Notes: generated from the letters alone by a model not told the origin. DNA of 64,000 bases from G963422745 sp965214285 (GCA_965214285.1 OZ243946.1:496001-560000), one strand, 5' to 3'. Positions 42,982 to 56,488 are shown, counted from the first letter of the stretch. A program made the numbers and translations.

Positions 42982-43545
42982 CCCGCAGACCCTAGCATGG
43001 GGCGGGACAGGCGCGCCCATTGAGCGACCAGGTTGCCCGAGTGCAAGCACTTCGGCCCGACGCTTGAGGGCGGGCAGGGAGATCGGGCGACGGGAGTCGA
43101 GGGTCGAGCGGGGGTCCCTGGGTGCTGCGGGGAACCGCCTCCTGGTGCGCTGGGCCTCGAGGCGGTCGCGGATCCGGCGGTGGCAGGCGGAGCCCCGGAC
43201 TCGTGCGCAGGAGGCGACAAGGCAGCGAAGTCCGGGCTGGCGCCGGGCATTGCCGAGACGGGCGAATGCCCAGCGCCGCGCTGCTGAGGCTCGCGGGTCG
43301 TCTGGCCGTGTGGCATGCGGCTTACCCGCCTTCCGCGGGCGCAGCGTCCGTCTTCTCGGCAGCGCGTGCTCCGGACGCCTGACCGCGCAGGCTGAGCAAA
43401 GTTGACATGCTCACGCTCAGAATTGGAGCGGTTCGGGAATAGGACCGCTAGCCTCGGCGTTGACACTGACCGGGCGCAGTTCCCCCATGCGCCCCGACCC
43501 ACCTGACCAACAACCCCAAGCCCAACCAACACACAGGAGAACACC
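42982..43545. other. Non-coding region between the methyltransferase and dnaK
   Basis: Several short frames exist but none has a recognisable product or ribosome binding site. The end of the region holds the dnaK control sequences, including a TTGACA at 43402-43407. The part 43030-43390 is GC-rich and shows nothing I can support. Confidence 0.5.
43402..43420 (+). promoter_or_regulatory. Possible degenerate HAIR operator / -35 region of dnaK
   Basis: TTGACA-N7-GCTCAG has the same half-site spacing as the clear HAIR before clpB, but each half departs from TTGAGT/ACTCAA at two positions. TTGACA itself is a good -35 hexamer. It lies about 130 bp upstream of the dnaK ATG. Tentative. Confidence 0.35.
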
Positions 43546-45392
<1,847 letters not shown>

Positions 45393-45396
<4 letters not shown>

Positions 45397-46058
45397 GCGA
45401 CAGCGAAGCGGCGCTCGCCTCGGGTGCCGGCGGAGCCAAGCCCTCAGAGGCTGTGGACGCCGGCGACGATCCCGAGGCTGACGAGCCCGGTGCCGACGAT
45501 CAGGCCGACGAGGCTGACGAGCCCAGCGCCGAGGGGCCTGGCGACTCCCAGGCAAGCCCTGAGCAGGCCGTGCAGGCCGGCGGCACCGAGGATGCAGAGA
45601 CCGGCGAACCTGCTGAGTCTGGCGAAGACTCAGCGCCAGACCCCGCAGCCGAGCGCGACCAGTACCTCGAAGACCTGCAGCGGGTGACCGCGGAGTTCGC
45701 CAACTTCCGCCGTCAGGCCTCCAAGCGCGCAGCCGAGGTGTCCGCCCAGGCAGGCGCACGGCTCGCCGAGGCGCTGCTGGTCGTCTTCGATGCCTGCGAG
45801 GCGGCCTCCCGCCAGGGCGTCGAGGGCGTCGACGAGATCGCAGGCCAGCTCACCGCGGTGCTGACCCGCGAAGGGCTCGAGGTCATCCGCGACGACGGCA
45901 AGCCCTTCGACCCCGCCCGTCACGAGGCCACCCTCAGCGAGCCTGCCGACCCCGACGACGAAGACCCCGGCGGCCCTGTGGTCACCGAGACCTTGCGCAC
46001 CGGCTACGCCTGGAACGGGCGGGTGCTGCGGGCCGCCATGGTGAGGGTGAAAGGCTGA
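45393..46058 (+). CDS. grpE: Nucleotide exchange factor GrpE
   Basis: A 221-residue protein starting at GTG that overlaps the dnaK stop. The first 85 residues are low-complexity, rich in Asp, Glu and Ala. The GrpE core follows: a long helix DQYLEDLQRVTAEFANFRRQ, then LAEALLVVFDACEAASRQG, and the C-terminal beta domain FDPARHEATLSEPADPD, ending VTETLRTGYAWNGRVLRAAM. GrpE releases ADP from DnaK. The dnaJ gene follows after 7 bp. Confidence 0.95.
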
Positions 46059-46065
46059 GCGGCGG

Positions 46066-47187
46066 ATGGCCGAACCGCAGCGTGAGTGGCTCGAGAAGGA
46101 CTACTACGCCACGCTCGGTGTGAGCGAGGACGCATCCGCGGCCGACATCACCAAGGCCTACCGCAAGCTGGCCCGCAAGCTGCACCCCGACGCCAACCCC
46201 GGCGACCCCAGCGCCGAGGACCGCTTCAAAGAGGTGTCGTCGGCCTACGACGTGATCGGCGACGACGACAAGCGCAAGAGCTACGACCAGGTGCGCCACA
46301 TGGGTCCGATGGGCGCCATGTTCGGCGGCGGCCCTGGCGGCGCGGGGGGCGCTGGGGGATTCCGCAATGTCGGCTTCGAGGACGTGGGCGACCTGCTCGG
46401 CGGGCTCTTCGGCAGGCGATCCGGCCGCCGGGGAGGCGCAGGCGATACCCGCGGCCAGCGAGGCAGCGACCTCGAAGCCGAGATGCTGCTGGACTTCGCG
46501 GACGCAGTGAACGGCCTGGAGACGTCGATCCAGCTCACCAGCGAAGCCGCCTGCTCCACGTGCTCGGGCAGCGGTTCGGCGCCCGGCTCCAAGCCCAAGA
46601 CCTGCAAGACCTGCAAGGGCCGCGGCCTGCTCGACGACAACCAGGGGCTGTTCTCCATGAGCCGCCCCTGCGGCGCCTGCGGAGGCAGAGGGTCGGTGAT
46701 CACCGATCCCTGCGGCGCCTGCGGAGGCCAGGGCAGCGCGGTGCGGCCCCGCGATGTGGCCGTGCGCATCCCCGCCGGCGTGAAGGCCGGCCAGAAGCTG
46801 CGCCTGGCGGGCCGCGGCGGGCCGGGGCGCTTCGGCGGCGAGCCGGGCGACCTGTTCGTGAAGATCAGGGTCGCAGACCACCCCATCTACGGCCGCTCCG
46901 GGGGCGACCTCACGCTCACCGCGCCGGTCACCTTCGCCGAGGCGGCCCTGGGTGCCGACATCGCCGTTCCCACCCTCGACGGGCGCAGCGTGAAGATCCG
47001 CATCCCCGCGGGCACCCCTGCCGGCAAGACGTTCAGGGTTCGCAACCCCGACGGCGGCGACCTGCTGGTGACCGTCGACGTGGTGGTGCCCGAGCATCTC
47101 AGCGACGCCCAGCGCAGCGCCGTGGAGGCCCTGGCCGAGGCCACCGTCGACTCGCCGCGTTCCTACCTAGACAGCTACTCCGCCTGA
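46066..47187 (+). CDS. dnaJ: Co-chaperone DnaJ (Hsp40) with zinc-finger domain
   Basis: A 373-residue type I Hsp40. The J domain (KDYYATLGVSEDASAADITK) contains HPD in KLHPDANPGD. A Gly-rich region follows, then four zinc-finger repeats: CSTCSGSG, CKTCKGRG, CGACGGRG and CGACGGQG. The C-terminal substrate-binding domains run from VRPRDVAVRIPAGVKAGQKL to the end. DnaJ delivers clients to DnaK and stimulates its ATPase. Gene order dnaK-grpE-dnaJ-hspR is characteristic of actinobacteria. Confidence 0.96.
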   Translation: MAEPQREWLEKDYYATLGVSEDASAADITKAYRKLARKLHPDANPGDPSAEDRFKEVSSAYDVIGDDDKRKSYDQVRHMGPMGAMFGGGPGGAGGAGGFRNVGFEDVGDLLGGLFGRRSGRRGGAGDTRGQRGSDLEAEMLLDFADAVNGLETSIQLTSEAACSTCSGSGSAPGSKPKTCKTCKGRGLLDDNQGLFSMSRPCGACGGRGSVITDPCGACGGQGSAVRPRDVAVRIPAGVKAGQKLRLAGRGGPGRFGGEPGDLFVKIRVADHPIYGRSGGDLTLTAPVTFAEAALGADIAVPTLDGRSVKIRIPAGTPAGKTFRVRNPDGGDLLVTVDVVVPEHLSDAQRSAVEALAEATVDSPRSYLDSYSA

Positions 47188-47224
47188 GCCGCAACCACCA
47201 GAGCGACCACCACAAGGAGGCCAT

Positions 47225-47560
47225 ATGGCGACACAGGACCGATTCAGCCGAGCGGTGTATGTGATCTCGGTGGCCGCCGAGCTGGTTGGGATGCACCCCC
47301 AGACGCTGCGCATCTACGAGCGCAAAGGGCTGTTGGCCCCGGCCCGCACCGGCGGCGGCAGCAGGCGCTACTCCGAAGCCGACATCGCCTTGCTGAACCG
47401 CATCTCCGAGCTGACCGCCGAGGGGCTGAACCTCGCAGGCGTGAAACGGGTGCTCGAGCTCGAGGCCCGCATCGCCGAGCTAGAGGGCGAGCTCGTCCTC
47501 ACCCGCAGGGCAGCGACGAGGGCGACAGCAGTCCTGGGCCTGCCGCCAGGGTCGCGTTGA
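47225..47560 (+). CDS. hspR: Heat-shock repressor HspR (MerR family)
   Basis: A 111-residue MerR-type regulator: YVISVAAELVGMHPQTLRIY begins the winged helix, followed by ERKGLLAPARTGGGSRRYSE and then a coiled-coil dimerisation helix (GVKRVLELEARIAELEGELV). HspR represses the dnaK operon and clpB by binding HAIR sequences, with DnaK as co-repressor in Streptomyces. A clear HAIR lies just downstream before clpB. The C-terminus is slightly shorter than in Streptomyces HspR. Confidence 0.94.
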   Translation: MATQDRFSRAVYVISVAAELVGMHPQTLRIYERKGLLAPARTGGGSRRYSEADIALLNRISELTAEGLNLAGVKRVLELEARIAELEGELVLTRRAATRATAVLGLPPGSR

Positions 47561-47581
47561 AATATTCCCGCACCCTCCAAG

Positions 47582-47602
47582 GTTGAGTAAGACAGACTCA
47601 AC
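47582..47602. promoter_or_regulatory. HAIR operator (HspR binding site) upstream of clpB
   Basis: The dyad GTTGAGT-N7-ACTCAAC matches the HAIR consensus CTTGAGT-N7-ACTCAAG except at the outermost base on each side. It lies between hspR and clpB, 76 bp before the clpB ATG. Confidence 0.92.
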
Positions 47603-47677
47603 TTTGACGACCAGGGCCGCTGTCCCGCACTGACGGCCGGCCCCGAACGACCAGCACATCCGACCAGGAAGGAAGCC

Positions 47678-50206
<2,529 letters not shown>

Positions 50207-50355
50207 CCCCGCCCCCGGCCCTCCTCCCGAGCGCCAGTCGCCTCGCCCGCCGACCGCCGTATCGACCTCGGCACGCCCAGATCCACAGGCCCGCGCGTGG
50301 CTGTGGCCGTGCTACCGTCGCTGCGTGGATCGCGGGCCTGGAAGGGGGCTGATTT

Positions 50356-51000
50356 GTGACGACGCCGAGCCGTGGGCTGCTGTTCCACTTCACCCACCTG
50401 GCCAACCTCGAGTCAATCGCCAGGCGGGGCCTCTTGGCGGACAATCGGATGCCGGAGGATGGCTTCAAGACCGAAGTCGGGGAGCCGAGCATCAAGGAGC
50501 GCCGCCGGGAGCGCGCTGTTCCGTGTGGTCCCCGTGGAGTGGTGGCGGACTATGTACCGTTCTACTTCGCCGCCCGCTCGCCGATGCTCTTCTCGATCCA
50601 CGCGGGGAATGTCCCTACCTACGAGGGTGGCCAGGACGACATCGTCTACCTGGTGAGCCGTATCGAACGGATCGTCGAGCTGGGGCTGCCCTTCGTGTTC
50701 ACGAACCGCAACGCCGTTCTGGGCAGCGCTGCCTTCAGCGACGACATCGCACGGCTCGACGACGAGTTCGTCGACTGGGAGCTGATGAGGCAGAAGATGT
50801 GGGACAATACGGCTGAAGAGCCTGACCGCAAGCAACGCAGGATGGCCGAGTTTCTCGTCCACAGGCAGGTGCCATGGGAGGCTCTCCTCGGTGTAGTGGC
50901 CTTCGACGAGGCCCGATCCGAGCAGGCGTCCCGGATCCTAGACAGCGCTCGAATCACGACTAACGTTGGGGCGATAAGCAGGTGGTACTTCAGTGACTGA
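50356..51000 (+). CDS. darT: DNA ADP-ribosyltransferase toxin DarT
   Basis: A 214-residue DUF4433/DarT protein starting at GTG. NAD-binding HFTHLANLESIARRGLLADN is at the N-terminus, ERRRERAVPCGPRGVVADYV with the ARTT-loop region near 50, PFYFAARSPMLFSIHAGN after it, and the catalytic Glu in RRMAEFLVHRQVPWEALLGV near residue 160. DarT attaches ADP-ribose to thymidine in single-stranded DNA and blocks replication; the DarG macrodomain reverses it. All key segments are present, so the toxin appears intact. The stop overlaps the darG start. Confidence 0.92.
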   Translation: MTTPSRGLLFHFTHLANLESIARRGLLADNRMPEDGFKTEVGEPSIKERRRERAVPCGPRGVVADYVPFYFAARSPMLFSIHAGNVPTYEGGQDDIVYLVSRIERIVELGLPFVFTNRNAVLGSAAFSDDIARLDDEFVDWELMRQKMWDNTAEEPDRKQRRMAEFLVHRQVPWEALLGVVAFDEARSEQASRILDSARITTNVGAISRWYFSD

Positions 51001-51538
51001 CTTCAGCGAAGCCGAGGGCAGCCCTTTCGACGCAAGCGTGGATGCCCTGGTCAACACCGTCAACACGGTCGGCGTGATGGGCAAGGGCATCGCCCTGGAG
51101 TTCAAGACCCGCTTCCCTGCGAACTTCAAGGACTACGAGCGGGCCTGCGAACTCGGAGAGGTCCGCCTAGGCGAGGTGTTCGTCTTCGACTTCGAGCGGC
51201 TCTTTCCTCAGCCGCGCTGGATATTCAACTTCCCGACCAAGGAGCACTGGCGGTCGCCCTCGCTCATGGCCAACATCGAGGCCGGACTGGCCGATCTGCG
51301 ACGGGTCATCGAGAAGCTAGACGTCTCCTCGATAGCCATTCCGGCTCTCGGGTGCGGCAATGGCGGGCTCGACTGGAGCGACGTGCGTCCCAGCATCGAG
51401 AGCGCTCTGGACGGCCTGAAGACCAAAGTCCAGCTTTACCCCCCGACGAGCACCCCCAGGGCCGCGGAGAGGCCGATCCAAAGAGAAGAAGTCCGGGCCC
51501 TACGCCCAGAACATGAGGCCCTTGCTGAAGGCGCTTGA
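50993..51538 (+). CDS. darG: DarG antitoxin reduced to its macrodomain
   Basis: A 181-residue protein whose start overlaps the darT stop. The macrodomain is complete: ALVNTVNTVGVMGKGIALEF, FNFPTKEHWRSPS with the catalytic Lys, and IPALGCGNGGLDWSDVRPSI. Known DarG proteins have a further domain of about 170 residues that binds and inhibits DarT. Here the frame ends about 30 residues after the macrodomain, and part of the missing domain is readable in another frame at 51486-51569. De-ADP-ribosylation should remain possible but direct toxin inhibition is probably lost. Confidence 0.87.
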   Translation: MTDFSEAEGSPFDASVDALVNTVNTVGVMGKGIALEFKTRFPANFKDYERACELGEVRLGEVFVFDFERLFPQPRWIFNFPTKEHWRSPSLMANIEAGLADLRRVIEKLDVSSIAIPALGCGNGGLDWSDVRPSIESALDGLKTKVQLYPPTSTPRAAERPIQREEVRALRPEHEALAEGA

Positions 51539-51569
51539 GGGCCACCATCTCCGGGAACGGCCCGCCTGA
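51486..51569 (+). pseudogene. Out-of-frame remnant of the DarG C-terminal domain
   Basis: In a different frame from the macrodomain, this segment reads EKKSGPYAQNMRPLLKALEG and then HHLRERPA before TGA. The GPYA-x-N-x-R-x-LL-x-x-LEGH pattern is a conserved segment of the DarG C-terminal domain (compare GPYSERVRHLLQGMEG in M. tuberculosis DarG). A deletion with frameshift between macrodomain and this segment is inferred. Confidence 0.72.
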
Positions 51570-51726
51570 GCCTGTGCTGACGGCTTAGCGGTCCGTCCGG
51601 GGCCTGGCGGCGGTTGTGTGACCACTGGCCCCGGCTCCCGTCCGCGTCGGCTGGGACACATAGCGCTAAAGCGGGGGTGTTTGGGCGTATCCTTGTCTCG
51701 CAAGAGTCCCCGGCAAGGAGGGCGCC

Positions 51727-53007
51727 GTGCCCGCGACCATCGTCGTCGGTACTCAATGGGGAGACGAGGGGAAGGGCAAGTTCACCGACCTCGTCGCTCG
51801 GGAGATGGATGTGGTCGTGCGCTACCAGGGCGGCCACAACGCCGGGCACACCCTGGTGGTCGACGGCGAGACCTTCGCCCTGCAGCTCGTGCCCAGCGGC
51901 ATCCTCTACGACCACATCACCCCCGTGATCGGCAACGGCGTGGTCGTCGACCCGCAGGTGCTGATCGCCGAGATCGACATGCTCGAGGCCAAGGGGGTGG
52001 GCTGCTCGGCGCTGAAGGTGTCCGGCAGCGCCCATCTGATCCTGCCCTACCACCAGCAGCTCGACGCCCTGCACGAGCGCCATCTGGGCTCCGGCAAGCT
52101 GGGCACCACCAAGCGCGGCATCGGCCCGGCCTACGCCGACAAGGCGATGCGAGTCGGGCTGCGGGTGCAGGATCTGCTCGACGCCAAGATCTTCCGCCAG
52201 AAGCTCGATGTGGTCCTCGGCCACACCAACCAGATCCTCACCAAGGTGTTCAACCGCCTGCCGGTGGATGCAGACGAGATCGCCGAGCGCTATCTCGACG
52301 AGTACGCCCCTCGCCTGCGCCCCCATGTGGCGGACGGGATCGCCGTCGTCCACGACGCCCTCGAATCCGGCCGGCAGGTGCTGCTCGAAGGCGCCCAGGC
52401 CACGTTTCTGGACCTCGACCACGGCACCTATCCGTTCGTGACCTCCTCGAATCCCGTCGCCGGCGGCGCCTGCACCGGCGCGGGGGTGGGGCCGCGGGCG
52501 ATCGAGCGGGTCATCGGCATCGCCAAGGCGTATGTGACCCGGGTGGGCTCCGGGCCGTTCCCCACCGAGCTGTTCGACGAGACCGGCGATCACCTGGTGG
52601 ACGTGGGCCGCGAGTACGGCACCAACACCGGCCGCCGCCGCCGCCCCGGCTGGTTCGACGCCGTGATGATGCGACACGCCGTGCGGGTCAACTCGCTGTC
52701 GGAGATCGCTTTGACCAAGCTCGACGTGCTCGACCAGCTCGACTCGGTGAAGGTCTGCGTGGCCTACGACATCGACGGCGTGCGCAGCGAGACACTGCCC
52801 TATCACCAGTCCGACCTGCACGACGCCGTGCCGGTGTACACGGAGCTGGCGGGCTGGCGCACCGACATCGGCGAAGTCACCGACCCGGCCGGGCTGCCCT
52901 CGGCGGCGGCTGGCTACATCGCCTTCCTGGAGGAGCTCGTGGGCGTGCCGATCCGGCTGGTGGGCGTCGGCCCGGCCCGTGAACAGTTCCTGGACCGCGC
53001 AGCCTGA
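51727..53007 (+). CDS. purA: Adenylosuccinate synthetase
   Basis: A 426-residue enzyme that joins IMP and aspartate using GTP. It starts at GTG after AGGAGGG. Signatures: VVGTQWGDEGKGKFTDL at the N-terminus, GGHNAGHTLVVDGE, GTTKRGIGPAYADKAMRVGL, and EGAQATFLDLDHGTYPFVTS with SNPVAGGACTGAGVGP. C-terminal RRRPGWFDAVMMRHA is typical. It precedes purB by about 80 bp on the same strand. Confidence 0.97.
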   Translation: MPATIVVGTQWGDEGKGKFTDLVAREMDVVVRYQGGHNAGHTLVVDGETFALQLVPSGILYDHITPVIGNGVVVDPQVLIAEIDMLEAKGVGCSALKVSGSAHLILPYHQQLDALHERHLGSGKLGTTKRGIGPAYADKAMRVGLRVQDLLDAKIFRQKLDVVLGHTNQILTKVFNRLPVDADEIAERYLDEYAPRLRPHVADGIAVVHDALESGRQVLLEGAQATFLDLDHGTYPFVTSSNPVAGGACTGAGVGPRAIERVIGIAKAYVTRVGSGPFPTELFDETGDHLVDVGREYGTNTGRRRRPGWFDAVMMRHAVRVNSLSEIALTKLDVLDQLDSVKVCVAYDIDGVRSETLPYHQSDLHDAVPVYTELAGWRTDIGEVTDPAGLPSAAAGYIAFLEELVGVPIRLVGVGPAREQFLDRAA

Positions 53008-53085
53008 CCCGGCGGTGCTGGCTGATGACCGAGCCTGTGACTGACCGGGTGCCCTGCATGCTGCCTGATCCGGCGGTGCCGGCTG

Positions 53086-54519
53086 ATGACTGATCCCGTG
53101 AGCGATCCGCTGCCGAACGTGCTCTCGGCCCGCTACGCCAGCGCCGAGATGAACGGCATCTGGTCGCCGCAGCGCCGCATCGTCAGCGAGCGGCGGTTGT
53201 GGATCGCGGTGATGCGCGCCCAGGCGGGGCTCGGCGTCGACATCGCAGCCGAGGTCATCGCCGCCTACGAGTCCGTGATCGAGCGGGTGAACCTTGCTTC
53301 GATCGCCGAGCGTGAGGCCCGCACCCGTCACGACGTGAAGGCCCGGATCGAGGAGTTCTGCGCCCTGGCCGGCCACGAGCAGATCCATCGCGGCATGACC
53401 TCTCGCGACCTCACCGAGAACGTCGACCAGATGCTGATCCGCGACAGCCTGGAGCTGCTGCGGGACCGGCTGGTCGGGGTGCTGGCCCGGCTGGCCTCAA
53501 GGGCCCGCCGCCACGCCGATCTGGTGATCGTGGGCCGAACCCACAACGTCGCCGCCCAGGCGAGCACCCTCGGCAAGCGCTTCGCCGATGCCGCCGAGGA
53601 GACCATGCTCGGCATCGAGCGCATCGAGGAGCTGCTGGCCCGCTACCCGCTGCGGGGCATCAAGGGCGCGGTCGGCACCCGTGCCGACCAGCTCGACCTG
53701 CTCGGCGACCCCGCCAAGGTCGATGCCCTGGAACGGGCCGTGGCCGAGCACCTGGGCTTCGAGCGGGTGCTGGACTCGGTCGGCCAGGTGTACCCGAGGT
53801 CGCTGGACCTCGATGCGGTGAGCGCCGTGGTGCAGGCCGTGTCGGGCGCGGCTTCGCTTTGCACCACGCTGCGCCTGATGGCCGGCCACGAGCTCGTCAG
53901 CGAGGGCTTCGCGGACGGCCAGGTGGGCTCCACTGCCATGCCCCACAAGATGAACGCCCGCTCCGCCGAGCGGGTCGGCGCCCTGCGCGGCGTCCTCGAC
54001 GGTCATCTGGTGATGGCAGCGGGCCTGGCCGGCCGCCAGTGGAACGAGGGCGACGTGTCGTGCAGCGCGGCGCGGCGGGTGATCTTCCCCGACGCGTTCC
54101 TGGCCGCTGACGGCCTGTTGCAGACGGCCATGAGCGTGCTCGACGAGATGGCCCCCTTCGAGGCGCAGATCGCCGCCGAGGTGGAGCGTGATCTGCCGTT
54201 CCTGGCCACCCCCCGGCTGCTCGCCGCGGTCGTGGCGGCAGGGATCGGCCGTGAGCAGGCCCACGAGCTGATCCGCGAGCACGCCGTCGCCGCGGTGCAC
54301 GACCGCCGGGCCGGGCTCAGCGAACCGACTCTGCTGGATCGCCTGGCCGACGACAGCCGCATCCCGCTGGAGCGCCCGGAGCTGGAGGAGCTGATAGGCG
54401 AGCCGGTCAGCTTCGCCGGCTCGGCGCCGGATCAGGTGCGGCGGGTCACCGAGCGGGCCGATGCGATCATCGAGCGTCACGCCGCCGCCGCAGCGGCAGC
54501 CCCGCAGGTTCGGGTGTGA
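53086..54519 (+). CDS. purB: Adenylosuccinate lyase
   Basis: A 477-residue fumarase-superfamily enzyme that releases fumarate from adenylosuccinate and SAICAR. MTSRDLTENVDQMLIRDSLE holds an N-terminal active-site loop, VGRTHNVAAQASTLGKRFAD the central His region, and the flexible loop VGSTAMPHKMNARSAERVGA is the fumarate-lyase signature. It starts MTDPVSDPLPNVLSARYASA; an upstream ATG is not needed. The stop overlaps the GTG of the malic enzyme gene. Confidence 0.95.
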   Translation: MTDPVSDPLPNVLSARYASAEMNGIWSPQRRIVSERRLWIAVMRAQAGLGVDIAAEVIAAYESVIERVNLASIAEREARTRHDVKARIEEFCALAGHEQIHRGMTSRDLTENVDQMLIRDSLELLRDRLVGVLARLASRARRHADLVIVGRTHNVAAQASTLGKRFADAAEETMLGIERIEELLARYPLRGIKGAVGTRADQLDLLGDPAKVDALERAVAEHLGFERVLDSVGQVYPRSLDLDAVSAVVQAVSGAASLCTTLRLMAGHELVSEGFADGQVGSTAMPHKMNARSAERVGALRGVLDGHLVMAAGLAGRQWNEGDVSCSAARRVIFPDAFLAADGLLQTAMSVLDEMAPFEAQIAAEVERDLPFLATPRLLAAVVAAGIGREQAHELIREHAVAAVHDRRAGLSEPTLLDRLADDSRIPLERPELEELIGEPVSFAGSAPDQVRRVTERADAIIERHAAAAAAAPQVRV

Positions 54520-55961
54520 CGCTCACCCCGACCGCCGCGTTCTCGATCTCGATGCGGATCACGCTGCACAACGAGCCCGGCACGCTGGGCCGCTTCGCCA
54601 TGGTCGTCGGCGACGAAGGCGGCAACATCGCCACCCTCAGCGAGATCGAGGCGAAAGGGCCGTCGGTCGGCTGTCAGGTCGACATCCACGCCGCCAGCGA
54701 GGAGCACGCCCGGAGGATCGTGGCCGCCGTGGAGGCCGCCGAGGGCGTGGACATCGACGACTGGTGGGATCGCACCTTCCGGCTGCACGAGGGCGGCAAG
54801 ATCGAGGTGCTGCCGCTGTGCTCGGTGGGCGACGCGCACGATCTGGCGATGGCCTACACGCCCGGCGTGGCCCGCATCTGTTCGAGCATCCACGACGACC
54901 CGGCGCTGGTGCACACCTACACCGTCAAGAAGAACACGGTCGCCATCGTCACCGACGGCAGCGCCGTGCTGGGGCTCGGCGACATCGGGCCTGCCGCCGC
55001 GCTGCCGGTGATGGAGGGCAAGGCGCTGCTGTTCAAGGAGTTCGCCGGCGTCGACGCCTACCCGATCTGTCTCGACACGGCAGGCCCCGACGAGGTGGTG
55101 GAGACGGTGCAGCGGATTGCGCCGGTGTTCGGCGGCATCAACCTGGAGGACATCGCCGCCCCGGCGTGCTTCGAGATCGAGGACCGGTTGCGCGAGGCGC
55201 TGGACATCCCGGTCTTCCACGACGACCAGCACGGCACGGCGGTGGTGGTGCTGGCCGCTTTGGAGAACGCCCTGCGGATCGTCGGCAAGCCGATATCGGA
55301 GGTCAGCGTGGTGATCTCAGGCGTGGGAGCGGCGGGCGTGGCCACCGCACGGATCCTGCACGAGGCCGGTGCGGGTGAGATCGTGAGCGTGGACCGCATG
55401 GGGTCGATCCACTCGGGACGGGCGGGCCTGAACCCGGTCAAGGAGCGCCTCGCGGGCTTCACCAACCCCGACTGCAAGGCAGGCTCGCTGGGCGACGTGC
55501 TCGCGGGAGCGGACGTGTTCGTGGGCGTGTCGGCGCCTGACCTGCTGACCCCGGCCGACGTGGCCCACATGGCAACCGACCCGATCGTGTTCGCCCTGGC
55601 CAACCCCGATCCCGAGATCCGTCCCGAGTCGATTGCCGAGGTGGCCGCGGTGATCGCCACCGGGCGCTCGGACTACCCCAACCAGATCAACAACGTGCTG
55701 GCCTTCCCCGGCATCTTCCGAGGAGCCCTCGACGTGTGCGCCAGCGCCATCACCGAGCCCATGAAGCTTGCCGCAGCCGATGCCATCGCAGGCTGCGTCG
55801 GTGACCTCGGCCCGCAGCAGGTCGTGCCCAGCGTGTTCGACACCGGCGTCGCCGCCGCCGTGGCCGCCGCCGTCGCCGCCACCGCCCTCCACACCGGCAC
55901 CGCCACCCGCCCCGGCACCGCCACCCCCGCCCCTGCCCGCCCCGACACCCTGTCGCCCTAA
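54516..55961 (+). CDS. ACT-domain-containing NAD(P)-dependent malic enzyme
   Basis: A 481-residue protein starting at GTG that overlaps the purB stop. Residues about 10-85 form an ACT-like regulatory domain (ISMRITLHNEPGTLGRFAMV). The malic enzyme core follows: LAMAYTPGVARICSSIHDDP, VAIVTDGSAVLGLGDIGPAA, metal-binding FHDDQHGTAVVVLAALENAL, and the nucleotide fold VVISGVGAAGVATARILHEA. It decarboxylates malate to pyruvate. The ACT domain suggests control by a small ligand such as an amino acid. C-terminal residues are Ala/Pro/Thr-rich and look disordered. Confidence 0.93.
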   Translation: MTLTPTAAFSISMRITLHNEPGTLGRFAMVVGDEGGNIATLSEIEAKGPSVGCQVDIHAASEEHARRIVAAVEAAEGVDIDDWWDRTFRLHEGGKIEVLPLCSVGDAHDLAMAYTPGVARICSSIHDDPALVHTYTVKKNTVAIVTDGSAVLGLGDIGPAAALPVMEGKALLFKEFAGVDAYPICLDTAGPDEVVETVQRIAPVFGGINLEDIAAPACFEIEDRLREALDIPVFHDDQHGTAVVVLAALENALRIVGKPISEVSVVISGVGAAGVATARILHEAGAGEIVSVDRMGSIHSGRAGLNPVKERLAGFTNPDCKAGSLGDVLAGADVFVGVSAPDLLTPADVAHMATDPIVFALANPDPEIRPESIAEVAAVIATGRSDYPNQINNVLAFPGIFRGALDVCASAITEPMKLAAADAIAGCVGDLGPQQVVPSVFDTGVAAAVAAAVAATALHTGTATRPGTATPAPARPDTLSP

Positions 55962-56006
55962 CCCGGCCTCAGCCTCGGCCCGCCACGATCCGCATCCCTG
56001 CGGTAC

Positions 56007-56035
56007 TTGCTCTCACCGTCTCCGTCGCCTACGGT
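56007..56035 (+). promoter_or_regulatory. Putative leaderless promoter of the ORF at 56042
   Basis: TTGCTC (56007-56012), a 17-bp spacer and TACGGT (56030-56035) lie six bases before the ATG at 56042, so transcription should start at or near the start codon. Confidence 0.5.
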
Positions 56036-56041
56036 GGACCC

Positions 56042-56488
56042 ATGAGCGCGTTCTACGACCTCTCTGAGGCCGAGGATCTCAGGTACGCCCACCGAGGTCA
56101 TAGTGGACTGGCTCACTCGCGGGGTCGGCTTGGTGCCGTCGACCGGCCTGTTCTTGCGCTCTTCACCGTCGTGCCCACGACCCTGGGCTCCAGCCGCCTC
56201 CCGGCCCTGATGCCCGCTCAGGTGCTGCCAGCAGCGCCCCGATGGGCTGCCTCCGTGGACCGTCGCCAGATGGATTTGCAATCCGCCTGGACAGGGTGTA
56301 GCTTGCGGAGCACTCTCCTCAGGCAGGATCCAATGGCAGAATTCGAAGGGCTGATCGACCAGAGTGCCACCGCCTCGATCGTCCCTGTCGAGGGATCGGC
56401 AGGGGGGGGGGGTCGGGAGCCTATGACGTCCAAGCCTGTGGCGGGCTCGTCGCCGAGAGCCTCAAGGAGCCGATCGACCCGGGTCTAA
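56042..56488 (+). CDS. Hypothetical ORF containing a G11 tract; N-terminus resembles that of the downstream large protein
   Basis: The frame begins MSAFYDLSEAEDLRYA, similar to DYDLSEERNLTYA at the start of the large protein at 56655, then becomes dissimilar and Arg/Ser/Pro-rich. A second start at 56333 (MAEFEGLIDQSATASIVPVE) has its own promoter-like pair TTGCAA-N17-TAGCTT and may be the real gene. The run of 11 G at 56402-56412 shifts the frame: in the given sequence it ends at 56488, whereas one extra G would extend it to 56658, overlapping the next gene's ATG. No known domain is seen. Product and even coding status are uncertain. Confidence 0.45.
   Translation: MSAFYDLSEAEDLRYAHRGHSGLAHSRGRLGAVDRPVLALFTVVPTTLGSSRLPALMPAQVLPAAPRWAASVDRRQMDLQSAWTGCSLRSTLLRQDPMAEFEGLIDQSATASIVPVEGSAGGGGREPMTSKPVAGSSPRASRSRSTRV
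56276..56304 (+). promoter_or_regulatory. Putative promoter for the internal ORF start at 56333
   Basis: TTGCAA (56276-56281), a 17-bp spacer and TAGCTT (56299-56304) are followed by an AGGCAGGA-like ribosome binding site and the ATG at 56333. Confidence 0.45.
56402..56412 (+). repeat. Homopolymer of 11 G inside an ORF
   Basis: An uninterrupted run of 11 G within the ORF preceding the large gene. Such tracts are prone to replication slippage and could switch the frame. Confidence 0.9.
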
